This document shows, one piece after another, positions 16,169 through 25,389 of a stretch of DNA of 64,000 nucleotides. Origin of the DNA: Symbiobacterium terraclitae. GTDB taxonomy: Bacteria > Bacillota > Sulfobacillia > Symbiobacteriales > Symbiobacteriaceae. Position 1 is the stretch's first letter, and each line of letters opens with the position of its first letter. The notes under the pieces were generated by a model. The model searched no databases and had not been told where the DNA came from. It saw nothing but the letters and a program-made list of their open reading frames with translations. The stretch is taken from NCBI RefSeq assembly GCF_017874315.1, contig NZ_JAGGLG010000011.1, forward strand, positions 48,600 through 112,599. Direction: 5' to 3'. The position numbers and the translations under genes were made by a program.

Positions 16169-16795
16169 ATGCGCATCTGGCATCGCGAGCTGGGCGACTT
16201 CGGCGCCAACTGCTACGTAGTGGCCTGCGAGGAGACCGGCCGCGCCCTCGTGATCGACCCGGGGTACCCGGACCCGTGGATCCGGCGGTGCGTGGAGGAG
16301 AACGGCTTGACGCTCGAGCAGATCGTCCTCACCCACGGCCACCTCGACCACATCGGCGGCGTCGAGTGGGTGAAGGGCTGGAGCGGGGCCCCGGTCTCCA
16401 TCCACCAGGCGGACGCCGACTTCCTCACCGACCCGGCCCGGAACGGCAGCCTCTACTTCGGCCGGAAGGTGACCGCGCCTCCCGCCGACCGCCTGCTGCT
16501 GGACGGCGACGAGGTCGCCGCCGGCAACCTCCGCCTGGAGGTGATCCACACCCCGGGTCACAGCCCCGGCGGCATCTGCCTCTACACCCCCGGGCACCTG
16601 TTCGCCGGCGACACGCTCTTTGCCGGCTCCATCGGGCGCACTGACCTGTACGGCGGCGACTACGACACGCTGATCCAGGCCATCAGGACACGGCTCTTGC
16701 CGCTCCCCGCCGAGACCGCCGTCTACCCCGGCCACGGTCCTGCCACCACCATCGGAGACGAGAAGGAGTACAACCCGTTCCTGGCAAATCGTTAA
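16169..16795 (+). CDS. MBL-fold metallo-hydrolase (glyoxalase II-like)
   Basis: A 208-residue metallo-beta-lactamase-fold hydrolase. The dinuclear metal site is H56-x-H58-x-D60-H61 (THGHLDHIGG), with a later HTPGHSPGG histidine, LFAGDTLFAGSIGRTDL aspartate and a C-terminal PGHGPATT. This is the pattern of YcbL/GloB-type thioester hydrolases found widely in Firmicutes. GGAGGAG lies 6 nt before the ATG. The leader carries a promoter and a hairpin. The substrate is not determined. Confidence 0.9.
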   Translation: MRIWHRELGDFGANCYVVACEETGRALVIDPGYPDPWIRRCVEENGLTLEQIVLTHGHLDHIGGVEWVKGWSGAPVSIHQADADFLTDPARNGSLYFGRKVTAPPADRLLLDGDEVAAGNLRLEVIHTPGHSPGGICLYTPGHLFAGDTLFAGSIGRTDLYGGDYDTLIQAIRTRLLPLPAETAVYPGHGPATTIGDEKEYNPFLANR

Positions 16796-16830
16796 CTTTG
16801 CTAACTCTGGCCCGCCGGAGGTGAGTTCGG

Positions 16831-17265
16831 ATGGAGTCCGCCCGCATTGAAGCCTACATCCCGAAGCTCGAGGCCTCATTCGACCACATGGTGCGCGTCA
16901 TGGCTTCCGCCGCCTCAGCGTACCAGGAGGTCGCCCCGGGGCCGAGGATGTCCGGGAGCCAGATCATCGTCCTGCGCGCCCTGGCGGCACGCGGCCCGCT
17001 GCAGGTGAGCGAGGTCGCGAACGAGCTGACCGTCACCCTGAGCGCAGCGACGGGTCTGGTCGACCGCCTGGTGAAGAGCGGCCTGGCTGAACGCGAGCGC
17101 GACGAGCGGGACCGGCGGGTCGTATGGGTGAAGATCACCCCGAAGGGCGAGGCCGCCCTGGCGGCTGCGATCCAGCGCCGTCGGGCCGCCTTCCGCGAGA
17201 TGGTGAAGAACCTGAGCGAGGAGGACCTGGAACGGCTCTGCGATATCCTTGACAGGATGGGGTAA
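16831..17265 (+). CDS. MarR-family transcriptional regulator
   Basis: A 144-residue winged-helix repressor. The recognition region (LQVSEVANELTVTLSAATGLVDRLVKSGL) and wing (ERDERDRRVVWVKITPKG) match MarR. Such proteins bind palindromes as dimers and respond to phenolic or oxidant ligands. GGAGGTGA (16816-16823) lies 7 nt upstream of the ATG. Its likely targets are the adjacent metallo-hydrolase or the downstream membrane protein. Confidence 0.92.
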   Translation: MESARIEAYIPKLEASFDHMVRVMASAASAYQEVAPGPRMSGSQIIVLRALAARGPLQVSEVANELTVTLSAATGLVDRLVKSGLAERERDERDRRVVWVKITPKGEAALAAAIQRRRAAFREMVKNLSEEDLERLCDILDRMG

Positions 17266-17339
17266 CCTGTCATGGAGGAGTTGCGGAAAGTCAGATAGAA
17301 TGCATACAGGTCATGTTCTTTTCGTGGGGGGTTCTGAGC

Positions 17340-17690
17340 ATGATCTCTGCTGTCATCGGGATTGTCATCCTGGGTGCGGCGCTGCTCCTGCCCAACGTGG
17401 TGGCGCTGCGGACGGCCATCGCCGGGCCGGACGAGCGCCAGGCCGCCCGCATGGCGGCCGCGAAGGCCGCTCCCGCCAGGCCACGGCGCACGTTCCCCGC
17501 GCCGAAGCTGCTGCGCAGGGGGTATCTCTGGAAGGCGCTCAGCCCGCTGGTCTTCGCCCTGACGGTGATGTTCGGCATCGCCATCGGCGGCACGACGGGC
17601 TACGTGCTCATGGGCCTGGGCCTGCTGAACGTGCTCCTCGGCCTGTGGGGCTGGGGGGACTACGTGCGGGGCCAGGCGGGCAAGCGGTAA
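17340..17690 (+). CDS. Small membrane protein, unknown function
   Basis: About 116 residues with an N-terminal transmembrane helix (SAVIGIVILGAALLLPNVVAL), a basic Ala/Pro-rich loop and one or two further helices (LVFALTVMFGIAIGG, GLGLLNVLLGLWGW). I do not recognise a family. The ATG at 17340 follows GGGGGG by 8 nt; an in-frame ATG at 17313 has no such site. It lies between marR and hemZ. Confidence 0.65.
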   Translation: MISAVIGIVILGAALLLPNVVALRTAIAGPDERQAARMAAAKAAPARPRRTFPAPKLLRRGYLWKALSPLVFALTVMFGIAIGGTTGYVLMGLGLLNVLLGLWGWGDYVRGQAGKR

Positions 17691-17706
17691 GCGCGGTTCC
17701 AACTGA

Positions 17707-17734
17707 GGGGGCCGGGGCGAGAGCCACGGCCCCC
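17707..17734 (+). terminator. Hairpin before hemZ
   Basis: GGGGGCCG/CGGCCCCC 8-bp stem (17707-17714 with 17727-17734) followed by TTGAGG; weak T-run. Confidence 0.5.
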
Positions 17735-17745
17735 CTTGAGGTGGT

Positions 17746-19332
17746 ATGCGGATGCGTTCGATTCTGCTGCGGGGCAACAGCCCGGTCTTCGCCAGCGACC
17801 TGACGCAGATGGGGCACGTCTTCTTCCCCGGCGAGGCGTTTTCCGTGTGGGTCCCCGGGGAGGACGGCGCCGCGCCCCAGGCCGCGCCGCCGGACGGGTG
17901 GCGGGTGGACGTCGTCGCCCTTCCGTCGGGAGGCGGGGAGGGCGGGCCGCCCTGGCAGGGGGGGAGCGAGGGCGCCCTGCCCTGGCACGTCGCCGTCGAG
18001 GTGAGCGGCCCGGCGGGGCGCCGCCGCGCCGAGGGCGGCCTGACTCAGACCGCGGATGAGAGCCCCCGGACGTTCGAGCACCGGCTGCGCCGGCTGGCCA
18101 AGGGGCTGCTGGTCGACGTCCTCTCGCCGCTGGTCGGCTTCCGGCCGGGCTGGGGCATCCTCACCGGGGTGCGGCCCACCAAGCTGGTCCACCAGATGCT
18201 GGACGCAGGCGAGCCCGACCCGGTGGCCCGGCTCACCGGCGAGTACCGGCTCGCCCCCGAAAAGGCGGAGCTGGTCACCGGCGTGGCGCGGCTGCAGCGG
18301 CCCTACCTGGGGCGGGACCCCCGGGCCGTGTCGCTCTACATCGGCATCCCCTTCTGCCCCTCGATCTGCTCCTTCTGCTCCTTCTCGATCTACCCCATCA
18401 ATCAGCACCGGAGCCAGGTCTCCCCGTTCCTGGAGGCCCTGGGCCGGGAGATGGCGATCATCGGCGAGGCGATCCGGGACCTGGGGCTCAGGGTGGAGTC
18501 GATCTACTTCGGCGGCGGCACGCCCACCAGCCCCAGGGACGAGGACTTCGCCTGGATGCTGCAGGCCGCCGAGCAGCACCTGCTCAGGGGCCAGGCGCCC
18601 GCCGAGTATACGATGGAGGGCGGCCGGCCGGAGACCTTCAACAAGGCGAAGCTGGACGCCATGGCCGCGGCCGGCGTCAACCGGGTGAGCGTCAACCCGC
18701 AGACCACGGTCCAGGCCACCCTGATGCACCTGGGCCGCATCCATACAGTGGAGAAGTTCTACCGGGCCTACGACCTGGTGCGGTCGCACCCCGCCGGCTT
18801 CACCGTCAACACGGACATCATCATCGGCCTGCCGGGCGAGGGCCCCGCCGAGGTGCACCACACCCTGGCCGACATGCGCCGCCTGGCCCCGGACAACCTC
18901 ACCGTCCACACGCTGGCCGTCAAGCGGGGCTCGCGCATCCACGGCGAGGGCGAGGCCGGGGAGGTCCTGCGGGCGCTCACCCCCGCCGAGGCGGAGGCGC
19001 TGGTGCAGGACGCGGCCGAGACTGCCCGGGCCATGGGGCAGCGGCCCTACTACCTGTACCGGCAGAAGTTCATGGTGGGCGCCCTCGAGAACGTGGGCTA
19101 CGCCCTGCCCGGTAAGGAGTCCCTGTACAACATCCAGATGATGGAGGAGAGGCAGACCGTCATCGGCCTCGGCGCCGGGGCCACCTCCAAGTGGTACAAG
19201 CCGCTGGGCGGAAACCGGGGCTGGCTGCTGAAGGCGCCGGCCAACCCGGGCGATCCGCAGACCTACGTGGAGCGGGCGGAGGAGCTGGCGCGGCGCAAGG
19301 TGGAGCACCTGAGGCTGCTCTACGGCGAGTAG
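17746..19332 (+). CDS. hemZ: Radical-SAM coproporphyrinogen dehydrogenase-like HemZ
   Basis: Oxygen-independent coproporphyrinogen oxidase-like enzyme of the HemN superfamily. The radical-SAM motif is C204-x3-C208-x2-C211 (FCPSICSFCSF), preceded by YIGIPF. Later conserved elements include YFGGGTPTS, VNRVSVNPQT, TDIIIGLPGEG and a C-terminal YYLYRQK. The long ~190-residue N-terminal extension matches Bacillus HemZ. The start is ATG 17746 or ATG 17752; the second is better spaced from GAGGTGG. HemN-like paralogues can have other substrates, so the haem role is inferred from similarity. Confidence 0.87.
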   Translation: MRMRSILLRGNSPVFASDLTQMGHVFFPGEAFSVWVPGEDGAAPQAAPPDGWRVDVVALPSGGGEGGPPWQGGSEGALPWHVAVEVSGPAGRRRAEGGLTQTADESPRTFEHRLRRLAKGLLVDVLSPLVGFRPGWGILTGVRPTKLVHQMLDAGEPDPVARLTGEYRLAPEKAELVTGVARLQRPYLGRDPRAVSLYIGIPFCPSICSFCSFSIYPINQHRSQVSPFLEALGREMAIIGEAIRDLGLRVESIYFGGGTPTSPRDEDFAWMLQAAEQHLLRGQAPAEYTMEGGRPETFNKAKLDAMAAAGVNRVSVNPQTTVQATLMHLGRIHTVEKFYRAYDLVRSHPAGFTVNTDIIIGLPGEGPAEVHHTLADMRRLAPDNLTVHTLAVKRGSRIHGEGEAGEVLRALTPAEAEALVQDAAETARAMGQRPYYLYRQKFMVGALENVGYALPGKESLYNIQMMEERQTVIGLGAGATSKWYKPLGGNRGWLLKAPANPGDPQTYVERAEELARRKVEHLRLLYGE

Positions 19333-19346
19333 TGGGGGTGGTGCGG

Positions 19347-20231
19347 GTGTCGTTCCAGCGCATCGCCGTGATCTACAACCCCGCGTCCGGCCGGCCCCGG
19401 GAGCGCGCCTGCCTGATCGAGCGGCTGGCTGCGCCGCTGCTGGCGGCCGGCCGCACGGTGACCGTCTGCCCCACCGAACGCCAGGGCCACGCCGCGGAGA
19501 TCGCGCGGGAGAAGGCGGCGGCGGGGTACGACCTGGTCCTGGCGTACGGCGGCGACGGCACGATGAACGAGGCGCTGCAGGGCGTGATGGGCACCGGCGC
19601 CGCCCTGGGATTCTGGCCGGGCGGCACCGCCAACGTGCTGGCCGCCGAGCTCCGCTTCCCCCACCGGCCCGACGAGGTGGCCCAACGGATCCTCGCCGGC
19701 CGCACCCAGGAGGTGACGGTGGGCCAGGCCAACGACCGCTACTTCCTGCTGATGGCGGGCGTGGGGCCGGACGCGGCGGTGGCGGGCTCGGTGGACCCGG
19801 AGCTGAAGCGCCGCTTCGGCAAGGCGGCGTTCGCCGTGGCCGCCATGCAGTTCATCTGGCACTGGGACCTGGTCCCCTTCCTGGTGCACCTGGACGGGGA
19901 GCCGCCGGTGGTGGGCCGCTTCGTGGTGGCCGGCAACGCCCGGTCCTACGGCGGGGGCTTCCAGTTCACGCCCGACGCCTCGCTGACCGACCCTTTCCTC
20001 GACGTCTGCATCTTCACCGCCGAGACGGTGGGCGACTACCTGGGGTATGTCTCGGCCGCCCTGGTGGGGCTGCACCGGAGCCTGCCCGGGGTGGTCTACC
20101 GGAAGGTCCGGTCGGCGGAGATCGTCGCGGCGGCCGACCACGACCCGCTGACGCAGGTGGACGGCGAGGTGGTGGGCCGGCTCCCGATGCGGCTGACGGC
20201 GCATCCCCGAGCCCTGAGACTTTTGATTTAG
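19347..20231 (+). CDS. Diacylglycerol/lipid kinase (DagK, YegS/BmrU type)
   Basis: Lipid kinase of the DAGK catalytic superfamily, probably phosphorylating diacylglycerol or a related membrane lipid. The nucleotide-binding motif is GGDGTMNE (residues about 68-75), followed by PGGTANVLA; the start region RIAVIYNPASG is also conserved. The 294-residue length is typical. Three in-frame GTG codons lie close together (19338, 19341, 19347). I prefer 19347 because GGGGG lies about 8 nt upstream. It begins 14 nt after the hemZ stop and is probably co-transcribed. Confidence 0.9.
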   Translation: MSFQRIAVIYNPASGRPRERACLIERLAAPLLAAGRTVTVCPTERQGHAAEIAREKAAAGYDLVLAYGGDGTMNEALQGVMGTGAALGFWPGGTANVLAAELRFPHRPDEVAQRILAGRTQEVTVGQANDRYFLLMAGVGPDAAVAGSVDPELKRRFGKAAFAVAAMQFIWHWDLVPFLVHLDGEPPVVGRFVVAGNARSYGGGFQFTPDASLTDPFLDVCIFTAETVGDYLGYVSAALVGLHRSLPGVVYRKVRSAEIVAAADHDPLTQVDGEVVGRLPMRLTAHPRALRLLI

Positions 20232-20235
20232 GGGA

Positions 20236-20264
20236 TTGACACAGATGTGGAACAGCAGTAGAAT
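20236..20264 (+). promoter_or_regulatory. Strong sigma-A-like promoter of the T-box operon
   Basis: A perfect TTGACA (20236-20241), 17-bp spacer and TAGAAT (20259-20264). It begins 5 bp after the preceding stop codon and would start the T-box leader near 20271. Confidence 0.8.
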
Positions 20265-20270
20265 CCTGGA

Positions 20271-20570
20271 TCAAAGGCGATGACGGGGAGCGGGGTTCCG
20301 CACGATGCCCCCTGCAGAGAGTCGACCCCCAGGCTGAAAGGTCGACGGGAAGGCGGCGGAGCCGGACAGCCCCTGAGCTGCGCAGGCGAAGGCCGGCCTG
20401 TCCGCAGGCGGCTGCGTAGGTTGCGCCGGAGACTCCCGCCGTTAGCAGAGGGAGGGGGCCCCGGGCTTTCTGGGGCTCTGCAGAGCGGATGCCTGCTGAA
20501 CGGTGGGCATCAAGTGGGTGGCACCGCGAGCTGTGCGCTCGTCCCATAGGGGACGGGCGCTGTTGTTTTA
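20271..20570 (+). promoter_or_regulatory. T-box leader, probably tRNA-Asp sensing
   Basis: This ~300-nt leader has the T-box signature AAGTGGGTGGCACCGCG (20512-20528) followed by a competing terminator hairpin (20535-20560) and a T-rich tail. The upstream part has stem I features, including GATGACGGGG and an AGAGAG element followed by a CTGAAAG loop. The T-box bulge reads TGGC, which pairs with a tRNA 3' end GCCA, so discriminator G73, as in tRNA-Asp and unlike bacterial tRNA-His (C73). A GAC triplet followed by A (20365-20367) is a reasonable specifier. Uncharged tRNA would stabilise the antiterminator and switch on the downstream genes. Confidence 0.85.
20535..20570 (+). terminator. T-box regulated terminator
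   Basis: A GCGCTCGTCC/GGACGGGCGC stem followed by TGTTGTTTT, overlapping the T-box antiterminator region. Confidence 0.8.
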
Positions 20571-20590
20571 TCTGGATAGGAGGGCTGGGG

Positions 20591-21289
20591 ATGAGGCAGA
20601 TTGTGGCAATGGGCGGCGGCGGCTTCTCCATGGAACCGGAGAACCCGCTGCTCGACCGGTACGTGCTGGGGCTGACGGGCAAGGACCGGCCGAAGGTCTG
20701 TTTCCTTCCCACCGCCAGCGGGGACGCCGAGGGGTATATCATCAACTTCTACCGGGCGATGGTCCGGCTGAACGCCGAGCCGACGCACCTCTCGCTGCTG
20801 CACCCGACCGAGCGGGACATGGCCGGCCTCCTCCTGGCCCAGGACGTGATCTACGTGGGCGGCGGGAACACGAAGAACATGCTCGCCCTATGGCGGGCAT
20901 GGGGGCTGGACGAGATTCTGCGCACGGCGTGGGAGCGGGGCGTGGTGCTGGCGGGGCTCAGCGCTGGCTCCATCTGCTGGTTCGAGCAGGGGGTGACCGA
21001 CTCGGTGCCCGGCGAGCTCTCGGCCCTGCCGGCCCTCGGCTTCCTGAAGGGAAGCCACTGCCCGCACTACGACGGCGAGCCTGAGCGCCGCCCGGCCTAC
21101 CACCGGCTGCGGGCAGCCGGTCTCCTCAGCGACGGCATCGCCGCCGACGACGGCGTCGGCCTGCACTACGTGGGCGACGAGCTGGCGAAGGTGGTCAGCT
21201 CCCGGCCGGGCGCCCGGGCTTACCGGGTCTACGCCGAGGGGGGCGCCGTGCGGGAGGAGCCGATCGTCCCGCAGTGCCTCGGGGCGTAG
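20591..21289 (+). CDS. S51-family peptidase E-like (aspartyl dipeptidase-like)
   Basis: A 232-residue class I glutamine-amidotransferase-like serine peptidase. The nucleophile elbow is GLSAGS with S124, an upstream VGGGNTKNML matches the family, and a candidate catalytic histidine lies in GSHCPHYDGE. Salmonella peptidase E, the type member, cleaves Asp-Xaa dipeptides; other S51 members have different specificity. ATG 20591 has AGGAGGG 6 nt upstream. The gene is first after a T-box that seems to sense tRNA-Asp and is followed by hisS and aspS, so releasing aspartate from peptides would fit its regulation. Confidence 0.87.
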   Translation: MRQIVAMGGGGFSMEPENPLLDRYVLGLTGKDRPKVCFLPTASGDAEGYIINFYRAMVRLNAEPTHLSLLHPTERDMAGLLLAQDVIYVGGGNTKNMLALWRAWGLDEILRTAWERGVVLAGLSAGSICWFEQGVTDSVPGELSALPALGFLKGSHCPHYDGEPERRPAYHRLRAAGLLSDGIAADDGVGLHYVGDELAKVVSSRPGARAYRVYAEGGAVREEPIVPQCLGA

Positions 21290-21427
21290 CCCCGCACGGA
21301 CAGGGGAGCCCACGGTGGATGCAGACCAGCAACGGTTGGAGCGCTCACCGACGGGGAAGTTCCGCACTGGCAGGGGCACCCGCACCCGGCGCACCCCCGA
21401 TCAACCCGCACAAGGAGAGGATACAGC

Positions 21428-22726
21428 GTGAGCATCCAGGCACCCCGGGGATTCAACGACATCCTGCCGGGCGAGCAGTACGGCTGGCGTGACTCGTACC
21501 GCTGGCAGCGGCTGGAGGAGACCTTCCGGGAGGTGGCCCGGCTCTACGGCTACCAGGAGCTCCGGCCGCCGATGGTCGAGTACGTGGAGCTCTTCATCCA
21601 CGGCGTCGGCGCCACCACGGACATCGTGACCAAGGAGATGTTCAACATCACGCCCCGGGGCGACGATCCGGACCCCCGCCGGATGGCGATGCGGCCCGAG
21701 TTCACGGCGGGCCTGGTGAGGGCCTACCTCGAGAACGGGCTGTACAACAGCCCGCAGCCGACCAAGCTCTTCGCCTACGGCCCGGCGTTCCGGTACGAGA
21801 ACGTGCAGAAGGGCCGGTTCCGGGGCTTCCACCAGCTGGACGTCGAGGTCTTCGGCGCCCAGGACCCGGCGGTGGACGCCGAGGTGATCAAGCTGGGTCT
21901 GGACGTGGTGGCCAGATTGGGGCTCACCGGGCTGGTGGTCTCGGTCAACTCCATCGGCTGCCCCAACTGCAGGCCCCGGTACCGCTCGGCCTTGCAGAAC
22001 CACTTCCGGCCGCACCTGGGCGAGCTGTGCGAGGACTGCCGGACCCGGTTCGACAAGAACCCGCTCCGGCTGATCGACTGCAAGAAGGACGCCGCCCACC
22101 CGGCGCAGCAGACCGCCCCTGTGGGGCTCGACTACCTCTGCGACGACTGCCGGAGCCATTGGGAGGGCCTCCTGGGCCACCTGGAGGCGATGGGGATCCC
22201 GTACCAGATCGACACCCGCATCGTGCGGGGGCTCGACTACTACACGAAGACGGTCTTCGAGGTGCTCCACCCGAAGCTGGGGGCCCAGTCCACCCTGTGG
22301 GGAGGGGGCCGCTACGACGGTCTGATCGAGGTGGTGGGCGGGAAGCCCACCCCGGGCGTCGGCTTCGGCATGGGCATGGAGCGGGTGCTGATGGTCCTGG
22401 AGGAGGAGGGGCTGACCGCCCCGTTCGAGGGCCGGCCCCGGCTGGACGCCTTCGTGGTCACCCTCGGCGACGCGGCCCGGCCCGTGGGGCTCAGGCTCCT
22501 CTACGAACTCCGCGCGGCGGGGCTGTCGGCCGACATCGACTACCTGGGCCGCAGCATGAAGGCGCAGATGAAGTACGCGGGCAAGCAGAACAGCCGGTTT
22601 GTCGTCATCCTGGGCGAGGACGAGGTCCAGCGTGGCGTTGCATCCGTAAAGCACATGGACGAGGGCACACAGGAGTCCGTGCCGCTCGACCAGATCATCT
22701 CGCACTTGCGGAGGGCTGAACCATGA
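21428..22726 (+). CDS. hisS: Histidyl-tRNA synthetase
   Basis: Class II aminoacyl-tRNA synthetase charging tRNA-His. Motif 2 region ([20 protein letters not shown]), the histidine-A motif RGLDYYT and the motif 3 region [10 protein letters not shown] are present, followed by a HisRS anticodon-binding domain. The insertion between motifs carries paired cysteines (CPNC, CEDC, CDDC), a likely zinc site seen in some Firmicute enzymes. The 432-residue length is standard. GTG 21428 has AGGAGAGG about 8 nt upstream. It overlaps aspS by 4 nt. Confidence 0.96.
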   Translation: MSIQAPRGFNDILPGEQYGWRDSYRWQRLEETFREVARLYGYQELRPPMVEYVELFIHGVGATTDIVTKEMFNITPRGDDPDPRRMAMRPEFTAGLVRAYLENGLYNSPQPTKLFAYGPAFRYENVQKGRFRGFHQLDVEVFGAQDPAVDAEVIKLGLDVVARLGLTGLVVSVNSIGCPNCRPRYRSALQNHFRPHLGELCEDCRTRFDKNPLRLIDCKKDAAHPAQQTAPVGLDYLCDDCRSHWEGLLGHLEAMGIPYQIDTRIVRGLDYYTKTVFEVLHPKLGAQSTLWGGGRYDGLIEVVGGKPTPGVGFGMGMERVLMVLEEEGLTAPFEGRPRLDAFVVTLGDAARPVGLRLLYELRAAGLSADIDYLGRSMKAQMKYAGKQNSRFVVILGEDEVQRGVASVKHMDEGTQESVPLDQIISHLRRAEP

Positions 22727-24525
22727 GCGAATCGATTCACGGCATGAAGCGGACGGTCTTCTGTGGCGAGGTCGCAGAGTCCCTGGTGGGCCAGGAGGTC
22801 ATCGTAAACGGCTGGGTGCAGCGCCGGCGTGACCACGGCTCCCTGATCTTCGTGGACCTCCGGGACCGCACGGGCGTGGTGCAGGTGGTCTTCGACGAGG
22901 AGGAGTGCGGCGCCGAGGTCTTCGCCAAGGTGGAGCAGGTCCGCTCCGAATACGTGCTGGCCGTGCGGGGCCGGCTGACCCACCGGGCGCCCGAGGCGGT
23001 GAACCCCAACATCCCCACGGGCCGGTTCGAGATCCGGGCCCACGACCTGCGCATCCTCAACCCGGCCAAGACGCCGCCCTTCTATATCCAGGACGACGTC
23101 GACGTGGACGAGACCGTCCGGCTCAAGTACCGCTACCTGGACCTGCGCCGGCCGGAGATGCAGCGCAACCTGATCCTCCGCCACCGGGTCACCAAGGCAG
23201 TGCGGGACTTCTACGACGAGAACGGGTTCCTTGAAATCGAGACCCCGATGCTCACCAAGTCGACCCCCGAGGGGGCCCGCGACTACCTGGTGCCCTCCCG
23301 GGTGAACCCGGGCAAGTTCTACGCCCTGCCCCAGTCGCCGCAGATCTTCAAGCAGCTCTGCATGGTCTCGGGCCTGGAGCGGTACGTGCAGATCGTCCGC
23401 TGCTTCCGTGACGAGGACCTGCGGGCAGACCGGCAGCCGGAGTTCACGCAGATCGACGTGGAGATGTCGTTCGTCGAGCGCGAGGACGTGCTGGGCATGA
23501 CGGAGCGCATGGTGGCGCGGGTCTTCCGCGAGGCCCTCGGCATCGAGGTGCCCACGCCCTTCAAGCGGCTGACCTACGCCGAGGCGATGGCCCGGTACGG
23601 CTCCGACAAGCCCGACCTGCGCTTCGGCATGGAGCTGGTGGACCTCTCCGACCTGGCGGCGGGCTGCGGCTTCAGCGTCTTCCGCAGCGCGGTCGAGGCC
23701 GGCGGCCAGGTGAAGGGCATCAACGCCAAGGGCTGCGGCGGCTACTCCCGCAAGGAGATCGACGAGCTCGGCAACTTCGTGAAGACCTACAAGGCCAAGG
23801 GCCTGGCCTACATCATCGTGGGCGAGAACGGCGAGGTCCGCTCCTCCTTCACGAAGTTCCTCACCGAGGCCGAGACGGCGGAGATCATCCGCCGGCTGGA
23901 GGGCGAGCCCGGCGACCTGCTGCTCTTCGTGGCCGACCAGCCCGCCGTGGTGGCGGCGGCCCTGGGTGCGCTGCGGGTCGAGATGGGGGGCCGCCTGGGC
24001 CTCCGGAAGCCCGGCGAGTTCAACCTGCTCTGGGTCGTCGACTTCCCGTTGCTGGAGTGGGACGAGGAGGAGAACCGCTTCGTGGCGGTCCACCACCCGT
24101 TCACCTCGCCCCATCCCGAGGACCTGGAGAAGGTGTTCAAGGAGGGGGCGACCCGGGAGGAGCTGGCCGCGATCCGGGCCAACGCCTACGACCTGGTGCT
24201 GAACGGGGTCGAGCTGGGCGGCGGGTCGATCCGAATCCACCAGCGGCACCTGCAGAACCGCATGTTCGAGCTGCTGGGCTTCACGCCGGAGGAGGCGCAG
24301 ATGAAGTTCGGCTTCCTGCTCGACGCCTTCGAGTACGGCGCCCCGCCCCACGGCGGCATCGCCTTCGGCCTCGACCGGTTCGTGATGCTGCTGGCCGGCC
24401 GCCAGTCGATCCGGGACGTGATCGCCTTCCCGAAGACGGCGAAGGCCACCGACCTGATGACCGACGCCCCGAGCGAGGTGTCGGAGAAGCAGCTCCGGGA
24501 GCTGAGCATCCGCACGACGGTGTAG
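22723..24525 (+). CDS. aspS: Aspartyl-tRNA synthetase, possibly non-discriminating
   Basis: Class II synthetase with an N-terminal OB anticodon-binding domain ([19 protein letters not shown]), motif 2 ([19 protein letters not shown]), the bacterial GAD insertion domain and motif 3 ([12 protein letters not shown]). The 600-residue length is normal. The His in RRDHG is at the position where discriminating E. coli-type enzymes have Leu (RRDLG); His there is associated with non-discriminating AspRS that also makes Asp-tRNA-Asn for GatCAB amidation. That functional reading is inference. The ATGA overlap with hisS indicates translational coupling, and both lie under the T-box. Confidence 0.95.
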   Translation: MSESIHGMKRTVFCGEVAESLVGQEVIVNGWVQRRRDHGSLIFVDLRDRTGVVQVVFDEEECGAEVFAKVEQVRSEYVLAVRGRLTHRAPEAVNPNIPTGRFEIRAHDLRILNPAKTPPFYIQDDVDVDETVRLKYRYLDLRRPEMQRNLILRHRVTKAVRDFYDENGFLEIETPMLTKSTPEGARDYLVPSRVNPGKFYALPQSPQIFKQLCMVSGLERYVQIVRCFRDEDLRADRQPEFTQIDVEMSFVEREDVLGMTERMVARVFREALGIEVPTPFKRLTYAEAMARYGSDKPDLRFGMELVDLSDLAAGCGFSVFRSAVEAGGQVKGINAKGCGGYSRKEIDELGNFVKTYKAKGLAYIIVGENGEVRSSFTKFLTEAETAEIIRRLEGEPGDLLLFVADQPAVVAAALGALRVEMGGRLGLRKPGEFNLLWVVDFPLLEWDEEENRFVAVHHPFTSPHPEDLEKVFKEGATREELAAIRANAYDLVLNGVELGGGSIRIHQRHLQNRMFELLGFTPEEAQMKFGFLLDAFEYGAPPHGGIAFGLDRFVMLLAGRQSIRDVIAFPKTAKATDLMTDAPSEVSEKQLRELSIRTTV

Positions 24526-24526
24526 T

Positions 24527-24570
24527 GAAACCGTGGGCCGGCGTGATTGCCGGTCCACGGTTTCGCTTTA
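24527..24570 (+). terminator. Terminator after aspS
   Basis: A 16-bp arm GAAACCGTGGGCCGGC (24527-24542) pairs with 24549-24564, followed by GCTTTA. It closes the T-box operon. Confidence 0.85.
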
Positions 24571-24891
24571 TACGCTCGCGACCGTGTTGCGGGACCTGGT
24601 GGCATGCCTCCGCCCAGTGGGTCTGAGGCAGGTAACGGGCGGCAGGGGGGTGTGCTGCTTGAACCAGCCCCGTTCGCCGTCTTGAGGCGCCGTGGAGAAC
24701 ACGTTCTACAGTGAGGGTCTGGATGACTTATACGTGAAAGAGCAATATTCGGCAGGAAGTCGCGGCCGGGGCCGCCGAACAACCAGGAGAATGGGGCCTG
24801 CGGTGCGGAACGGCGCTGAACGGCCGGACGGCTCAGGCGAGAGGCGCGCAAGGCAGCACAGGTCCCCCACACTGCGACGGGAGGGGAATCG
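24571..24891. other. Gap without a recognised gene
   Basis: GC-rich sequence between the aspS terminator and a GNAT gene. It contains AT-richer DNA around 24716-24760 that could hold a promoter, but I cannot assign boxes with confidence. Confidence 0.4.
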
Positions 24892-25389
24892 ATGGACGAG
24901 ATCCGCATCCGCATGGCCCGGCCGTCCGACGCGGAGGCCTTCGCCGAGATCATGACGCAGCCGCAGGTCTACTACGGGACGCTGCAGCTGCCGCACACGA
25001 CCCCGGAGTCGTGGCGGAAGCGCCTGGAGGGGAACGACCCCAACTACGACTACGTCCTGGTGGCCGAGGTGGACGGCAAGGTGGTCGGCAACCTCGGGCT
25101 GCACCGCAGCCGGCGGCCCCGGAACGCGCATGTAGCCGTTCTCGGCATCTCCGTCCACGACGCCTACCAGGGCCGCGGCATCGGCAGGGCGCTGCTGACC
25201 GCCGCGATCGACGCGGCGGACCGCTGGCTCAACATCCTGCGCATCGAGCTTGAGGTGTACACCGACAACGAGAGGGCCATCAAGCTCTACGAGTCCCTCG
25301 GCTTCGTGATCGAGGGACGGAAGCGGATGAACGCCTTCCGCGACGGCCAGTACGTGGACTCGTACGTGATGGCCCGCATCCGGCCATGA
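24892..25389 (+). CDS. GNAT acetyltransferase (YhhY-like)
   Basis: A 165-residue N-acetyltransferase. The acetyl-CoA loop is YQGRGIGRALL (Q/R-x-x-G-x-G/A) and the C-terminal KLYESLGFVIEGRKR is typical of the YhhY/RimI-like group acting on free amino acids or peptides. The gene overlaps the LD-carboxypeptidase gene by 4 nt (ATGA), suggesting joint expression and perhaps a shared role in peptide modification or self-protection. Confidence 0.88.
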   Translation: MDEIRIRMARPSDAEAFAEIMTQPQVYYGTLQLPHTTPESWRKRLEGNDPNYDYVLVAEVDGKVVGNLGLHRSRRPRNAHVAVLGISVHDAYQGRGIGRALLTAAIDAADRWLNILRIELEVYTDNERAIKLYESLGFVIEGRKRMNAFRDGQYVDSYVMARIRP

